From Alphaproteobacteria bacterium (GTDB taxonomy: Bacteria; Pseudomonadota; Alphaproteobacteria; Rhodobacterales; Rhodobacteraceae), in contig JAUIFH010000005.1 of the NCBI GenBank assembly GCA_030429495.1, positions 186,001 through 250,000 of the forward strand: a stretch of DNA of 64,000 nt. The letters are read 5' to 3'. Positions 60,245 through 64,000 of the stretch are shown one piece after another (position 1 is the first letter of the stretch; every line of letters starts with the position of its first letter). The position numbers and the translations under genes were made by a program. The notes under the pieces were generated by a model. It saw only the letters and a program-made list of their open reading frames with translations. It did no database searches and was not told the DNA's origin.

Positions 60245-60270
60245 GCCCCCCGGCCGAATGGCCGGAGGGC
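60245..60270 (-). terminator. Hairpin between binding-protein and permease genes
   Basis: CCGGCC (60250-60255) and GGCCGG (60260-60265), extended by CCC/GGG and one C/A mismatch to 60245-60270, form a stem after the binding-protein gene. It probably attenuates transcription so that the binding protein is made in excess. Confidence 0.6.
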
Positions 60271-60292
60271 AACCGTGTTGTCAGGACCTGAT

Positions 60293-61378
60293 TTAGCCGA
60301 GCACGCGGTCGCGCTGGCGCGTATAGGCGCCGTCGGACAGCTTGATCCAGGCAGAGGACGATCGCATCGAAGCGACGTAGCTGTCGTAGATCTTCTTGTA
60401 GAGCTCGTCGCCGAGGTTCTCGTCGTGAACCTCCTGCGCGGCCTTGCCGAAGGCATCCCAGACGGTGTCGGGGAATTCGAGCGTCTTGACACCGGCCGCC
60501 TGGAGGCGCGAGAGCGCCGCCGAGTTGTTCGACAGGAACTGCGCGAGGTTCCACTGATGCGCCTCGCCAGCGGCGATCTCGTAGATCTTCTGCTGGGCGG
60601 GCGTCAGGCTGTCAAAGACCTCGCGGTTCATGGCCAGCGACAGGCCCGCGCCCGGCTCGTGGAAACCGGCCGTGTAGTAGATCTTGGTGATCTCCTGGAA
60701 GCCGGCCTTCTCGTCGGCCCAGGGTCCGATCCATTCGGTGCCGTCGATCGCGCCGGAGGAAAGGGCCTGATAGACCTCGCCGCCGGGCAGGTTCTGGACC
60801 GAGGCGCCGAGCTTGCCGAGCGCCTTGCCGCCGAGGCCGGGCATCCGGAACTTGAGACCGTTGAAGTCTTCCGGACCGGCGATCTCCTTGTGGAACCAGC
60901 CACCCGCCTGCGCGCCGGTATTGCCGCCGAGGAACGATTTCAGGCCGAAGATCGAGCCGAGCTCGTCATGCAGCTCCATCCCGCCGCCGTGATAGTACCA
61001 GTTCACCAGTTCCTGCGCGGTCATACCCATCGGAACCGAGGTGAAGAAGGCATAGCCGGGATGCTGGCCGACGAAATAGTAGTCGGCGCCGTGATACATG
61101 TCGGCCTGACCGGAGGTCACGGCATCGAACACTTCGAACGCGCCGACAAGCTCGCCTGCGGCCTTGAGGTCAACGGTCAGCTGACCATCGGTCATCGCGG
61201 TGATCGTGTCGGCGCAACGCTGCGCCGAGTCGTGGACGCCGGCAAGGCCGCGCGACCAGGTCGTCACAAGCGTCAGCGTGCGGTTGCCCTGCGCATACAT
61301 CGGCGCGGCCAGCGTCGATGCGGCCGCCGCGGTGGCGCCGCCGACGGCGGCTTTCGTCAGAAATGAACGACGATCCAT
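60293..61378 (-). CDS. TRAP transporter substrate-binding protein (TakP-like)
   Basis: A 361-residue periplasmic protein from the ATG at 61378 (MDRRSFLTKAAVGGATAAAA), with a twin-arginine signal (RRSFL). The DctP fold markers GLKFRMPGLGGKALGKLGAS and GGEVYQALSSGAIDGTEWIGP are clear, close to TakP, the alpha-keto acid binding protein of Rhodobacter sphaeroides. The likely ligands are 2-oxo acids such as pyruvate, lactate or related monocarboxylates; this is inference. The frame continues to 61396. Confidence 0.92.
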   Translation of the reverse strand: MDRRSFLTKAAVGGATAAAASTLAAPMYAQGNRTLTLVTTWSRGLAGVHDSAQRCADTITAMTDGQLTVDLKAAGELVGAFEVFDAVTSGQADMYHGADYYFVGQHPGYAFFTSVPMGMTAQELVNWYYHGGGMELHDELGSIFGLKSFLGGNTGAQAGGWFHKEIAGPEDFNGLKFRMPGLGGKALGKLGASVQNLPGGEVYQALSSGAIDGTEWIGPWADEKAGFQEITKIYYTAGFHEPGAGLSLAMNREVFDSLTPAQQKIYEIAAGEAHQWNLAQFLSNNSAALSRLQAAGVKTLEFPDTVWDAFGKAAQEVHDENLGDELYKKIYDSYVASMRSSSAWIKLSDGAYTRQRDRVLG

Positions 61379-61493
61379 TCGGGTCTTTCCTCCCATTGTG
61401 TGATTCTACTCCCTTGGCGCCTGCCCGCCTTGACCGGCGGATCGTTGCGACTGGCCAGACAGTAGCGACCGGTGGCCACGGAGGAAATACCGA

Positions 61494-61504
61494 CTACTGC
61501 GTAG
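61494..61504. promoter_or_regulatory. Candidate operator between TRAP and two-component genes
   Basis: CTAC-TGC-GTAG (61494-61504) is an inverted repeat in the 256-bp divergent region 61379-61634. It may be the NarL-type regulator's site. No other clear promoter boxes could be supported. Confidence 0.45.
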
Positions 61505-61634
61505 ACGGCCCGCCTAATTTCCCCATCGCCTCTGCCGGGCGTCCGCCCAGACGGGTTCTGCGCGAATTGACGGACCGGAGCGCTCCGCCCATTGTGCATC
61601 GCGAATCGGCCGTGATCGGGGGGATGGCGCGACG

Positions 61635-63068
61635 ATGGGCGCCCGTCTGGCAACTTTGCGAAGGCATCTTCGGCTGTCCTATGCGCAGAAGATATATCTT
61701 CTGGCCACGCTGCCGCTGATCGTTGCGGCGGCGGCAATCGCTGTCCTTGTCGCCAACCAGTCGCGTGCGCTTGCCGAGCGCGAGATCGCCGGGCTTGAGG
61801 CGCAACTGATCGCCGCCAAGAAGGAAGAGCTGCGCAACTACATCAGCCTTGCGCGGACCGCATATACCTCGATCTACGGCAACGCCCTGCCCGATGATGA
61901 GCACGCCAAGACCGAGGTCGCGCAGATCCTTGCGGCGATGATCTACGGTCAGGACGGTTACTTCTTCGTCTACGACTATGACGGGACGAACCTCGTTGCG
62001 CCGCGCCAGACCTGGCTCATCACCCGCAACTGGGCGGGGCTTGGCGATCCGGAAGGCACGCCGGTCGTTGACGAGCTGATCCGCATCGCCCGGCAGGGCG
62101 GCGGCTATCACACCTATATCTGGCCCAAGCCTTCGACGGGCGAGGAGGCACAGATGATTTCCTATGTCGTCGGGCTTCAGGACTGGCGTTGGGCGGTCGG
62201 CACCGGTGTCTTTCTCGACGATGTCCTCGGTTCCGTCGCCGCCGCACGGGCCGAGACGGAGGCGCGGGTGCAGCGCACCTTCCGGTGGATCGCGGCTATC
62301 GCGCTTGGAGCGGTTCTGTTCGTCTTTGCCTCTGGCCTCGGCTTCACCATCCGCGAGCGGCGGCTGGCGGATGCCAAGCTGAAGATGCTGACCCAGCGGA
62401 TCATCGACACGCAGGAGGAGGAGCGTGGCCGCGTGGCGCGCGAACTGCACGACTCGATCAGCCAGATCCTCGTCGGCGTCCGCTACACGCTGGAGCTTGC
62501 CCGCCGCCGCTTCGGCCTTGGCGACCCGCGCGCCGGCGAAAGCCTGACGACCGGGATCGAGCGGCTGAACGGCGCCATCGGCGAGGTCAGGCGCATCAGC
62601 CGCGACCTGCGCCCCGGCGTGCTCGACGACCTCGGCCTCGGCCCTGCGCTTCAGTCCTTGGTCGAGGAATTCGGCCGCCGCACCGGGATCGAGACCGAAT
62701 TCGAAACGGTCGTGTTCCGCAACCGGCTTGACCAGGACGCCAAGATCGCACTCTACCGCATCGCGCAGGAGGCGCTCACCAATATCGAGAAGCATGCCGG
62801 TGCGACCCGTGTCCGGCTTATGGCGCGGGGCAACAAGAATGGCGCGATCCTCAGAATCGAGGATAATGGCCGCGGGCTCGCGGCGACGCGTGCCGATCAG
62901 GGCGACGGCGGGCTTGGGCTTCGCAACATGGCCGAGCGGATCGAACAGCTTGACGGCAGCTTCCGCATCATGTCCTCCGGCTCCGGCACCGTGATCGAGG
63001 CGCAGGTGCCGCTTACCCATATGCTGCCCCCCGCCGGGCAGTCAGCCAAGACGGGAACAAACGCATGA
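61635..63068 (+). CDS. Sensor histidine kinase with Cache domain
   Basis: A 477-residue kinase. TM1 about residues 22-43 (IYLLATLPLIVAAAAIAVLV), a periplasmic single-Cache region (YGQDGYFFVYDYDGTNLV, WAVGTGVFLDD), TM2 about 223-243, then HisKA_3 with the phospho-accepting histidine in RVARELHDSISQILVG (about 272) and HATPase (EDNGRGL, GGLGLRNM). It is of the NarX/DegS-like class. It is divergent from the TRAP operon, which it probably controls by sensing extracellular 2-oxo acid or a related ligand. It overlaps the regulator gene by 4 bases. Confidence 0.92.
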   Translation: MGARLATLRRHLRLSYAQKIYLLATLPLIVAAAAIAVLVANQSRALAEREIAGLEAQLIAAKKEELRNYISLARTAYTSIYGNALPDDEHAKTEVAQILAAMIYGQDGYFFVYDYDGTNLVAPRQTWLITRNWAGLGDPEGTPVVDELIRIARQGGGYHTYIWPKPSTGEEAQMISYVVGLQDWRWAVGTGVFLDDVLGSVAAARAETEARVQRTFRWIAAIALGAVLFVFASGLGFTIRERRLADAKLKMLTQRIIDTQEEERGRVARELHDSISQILVGVRYTLELARRRFGLGDPRAGESLTTGIERLNGAIGEVRRISRDLRPGVLDDLGLGPALQSLVEEFGRRTGIETEFETVVFRNRLDQDAKIALYRIAQEALTNIEKHAGATRVRLMARGNKNGAILRIEDNGRGLAATRADQGDGGLGLRNMAERIEQLDGSFRIMSSGSGTVIEAQVPLTHMLPPAGQSAKTGTNA

Positions 63069-63709
63069 CCGCTCCGATCCGGGTTCTGATCGTCGACGAC
63101 CACCCGATGGTGGCCGAAGGGATCCGCGCGATCCTCGAAACCTATGACGACATCGACGTCGTCGGGACGCTCGGCAACGGTCAGGAGGCGATCGACAGGG
63201 CCGCGGACCTCGCGCCGGACGTTATCCTGCTTGACCTCAACATGCCGCAGGTCAACGGGCTTTCGGCCACCGAGATCCTGCTGGAACACAACCCCGCGAC
63301 CCGCATCCTGATCCTGTCGATGCATGACAGCCCGGAATACATCTCTACCGCGCTGCGCCACGGCGCGCTTGGCTACGTTCTGAAGGATGTCCCGGTCGAG
63401 GAGATCCGCGAGGCCATCGACCGCGTCATGGCCGGCGAGCGCTATCTCTGCACCGGCGCCACGGCGAGCCTGAAGCCCGGCACCGCCGACGGGCGCGAAC
63501 CGCTCACCCACCGGGAGCAGACGATCCTGCTGGAACTGGCGCAGGGCAAGTCGAACAAGGACGTTGCCGCCGAACTCGACATCTCGGTCCGCACGGTCGA
63601 GACGCATCGCAAGAACATCAAGCGAAAGCTCGGCATCGCGACCACCGCCGGCCTTACCCGCTACGCGCTGGAACACGGCGTGCTTCAGGGAACCGGCAAG
63701 GGCTTCTGA
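63065..63709 (+). CDS. NarL/FixJ-type response regulator
   Basis: A 214-residue regulator. The receiver has the acidic pocket (VDDH near residue 11), phospho-aspartate in VILLDLNMPQVNG (about residue 58), T in ILSMHDS and K in YVLKDVP. The C-terminal LuxR HTH is KSNKDVAAELDISVRTVETHRKNIKRKLGI. It forms a pair with the Cache kinase and likely binds upstream of the TRAP operon. Confidence 0.94.
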   Translation: MTAPIRVLIVDDHPMVAEGIRAILETYDDIDVVGTLGNGQEAIDRAADLAPDVILLDLNMPQVNGLSATEILLEHNPATRILILSMHDSPEYISTALRHGALGYVLKDVPVEEIREAIDRVMAGERYLCTGATASLKPGTADGREPLTHREQTILLELAQGKSNKDVAAELDISVRTVETHRKNIKRKLGIATTAGLTRYALEHGVLQGTGKGF

Positions 63710-63716
63710 TCAGGCG

Positions 63717-63736
63717 TGAAGGGGAAAGCCCCTTCA
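63717..63736. terminator. Hairpin overlapping the YdcZ-like stop codon
   Basis: TGAAGGGG (63717-63724) and CCCCTTCA (63729-63736) form an 8-bp stem with an aaag loop between the convergent genes. The right arm contains the stop codon of the minus-strand gene. Confidence 0.65.
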
Positions 63737-64000
63737 GCCCCGCTGGGTCAGGAACACCCCCACGGCCATCAGCGCAAGCCCCGCGATCCGCATCGGGCTG
63801 ACCTGCCGGACCAGTGCGCCCATGAGGCCGAACTGGTCGATGACGGCGGCGGAAACCAACTGGCCGAGCAGCACGCATGTGATCGCATTGCCAAGCCCGA
63901 AGCGCGGCGCGACCCATGTGATCGAGAGCACGTAGAAAGCGACGAGAAGACCCGCGAGGAAGAGGTGCTTCGGCTGGCCCGGCGCGGCGGCCAAGGCGGA
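63734..64000 (-). CDS. YdcZ-type DMT transporter, 3' part (partial)
   Basis: The last about 88 codons of a minus-strand gene that continues past the window. The helices LFLAGLLVAFYVLSITWVAP, AITCVLLGQLVSAAVID and IAGLALMAVGVFLTQRG are the C-terminal half of the DMT/YdcZ (DUF606) family of about 140-residue proteins. The motif GQPKHLFLAG is typical. Substrate unknown. The start lies outside. Confidence 0.85.
   Translation of the reverse strand, partial: SALAAAPGQPKHLFLAGLLVAFYVLSITWVAPRFGLGNAITCVLLGQLVSAAVIDQFGLMGALVRQVSPMRIAGLALMAVGVFLTQRG

Noticed and set aside
61494-63020. 508-residue antisense frame over the histidine kinase
   Set aside because: No recognisable domain; the kinase has all expected motifs.
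1-64000. CRISPR arrays, insertion sequences, prophage or conjugative genes
   Set aside because: No regularly spaced repeats, transposase, integrase or phage structural motif was seen on either strand.

Overview
The window is a gene-dense, GC-rich stretch of an alphaproteobacterial chromosome. It most likely comes from a member of the Rhodobacteraceae (Rhodobacter/Paracoccus/Roseobacter relatives). Reasons include an SspB tail next to fumC, DUF4169 and ribbon-helix-helix partners behind fumC, a bacterial Leu/Phe-type protein transferase (bpt), an Entner-Doudoroff edd-eda pair, ornithine-lipid OlsB, a two-domain long dCTP deaminase, and small proteins of the RSP_7527 and RSP_2973 kinds. No phage, insertion sequence, CRISPR array or rRNA operon was found. 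Two tRNA genes are present (Ser-CGA, Pro-GGG). Most of the window looks like core chromosome.

Layout. 1-3 kb: end of sspB-like gene, fumC with two small followers, then two small paralogous minus-strand ORFs of unknown function. 3.2-6.8 kb: a cytochrome P450 overlapping a membrane serine-hydrolase-like gene, and a secreted DUF2059 protein. 7-13 kb: tRNA-Ser, a polyamine-type ABC transporter (ATPase, two permeases, binding protein) and a YtcJ-like amidohydrolase. 13-18.5 kb: a Hint-domain protein, a palindromic repeat element, rlmE, a Ppx/GppA phosphatase, and a folate one-carbon trio (small 'virulence factor' family protein, MetF-like reductase, methyltetrahydrofolate methyltransferase-like protein). 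18.5-26 kb: olsB, msrB, bamE, then the DUF177-rpmF-plsX-fabH-ihfA-merR lipid/ribosome cluster, tRNA-Pro and dcd. 26-36 kb: scpA/scpB, nagZ, SPOR protein, argS, a cation/proton antiporter, dgt and an iron-sulfur A-type carrier. 36-40 kb: a TetR regulator divergent from an AhpD-like gene, xthA and two flavoenzymes. 40-45.5 kb: dksA divergent from a MoxR-GNAT-DUF2927-small membrane protein-VWA(CoxE)-M48 cluster. 45.6-53.5 kb: PIN protein, rRNA methyltransferase, a small RSP_7527-like gene, edd-eda, and glnE. 53.6-64 kb: a YbaK-type deacylase, a DUF2852 gene with two matched palindromes in its promoter, bpt, a second copy of the repeat element, a trans-sulfuration enzyme, a TRAP transporter with a divergent two-component system, and the end of a YdcZ-type transporter.

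The strongest unexplained structures are: (i) an intergenic palindromic repeat with 13-bp terminal inverted repeats, found twice and both times exactly between convergent stop codons; (ii) two tandem small paralogous genes at 2.1-2.9 kb whose upstream regions also look related; (iii) two 17-bp palindromes of the same pattern flanking a candidate promoter upstream of the DUF2852 gene; (iv) the tightly packed MoxR/VWA cluster with interleaved lipoprotein, acetyltransferase and tiny membrane protein. None of these can be called a new system from sequence alone.
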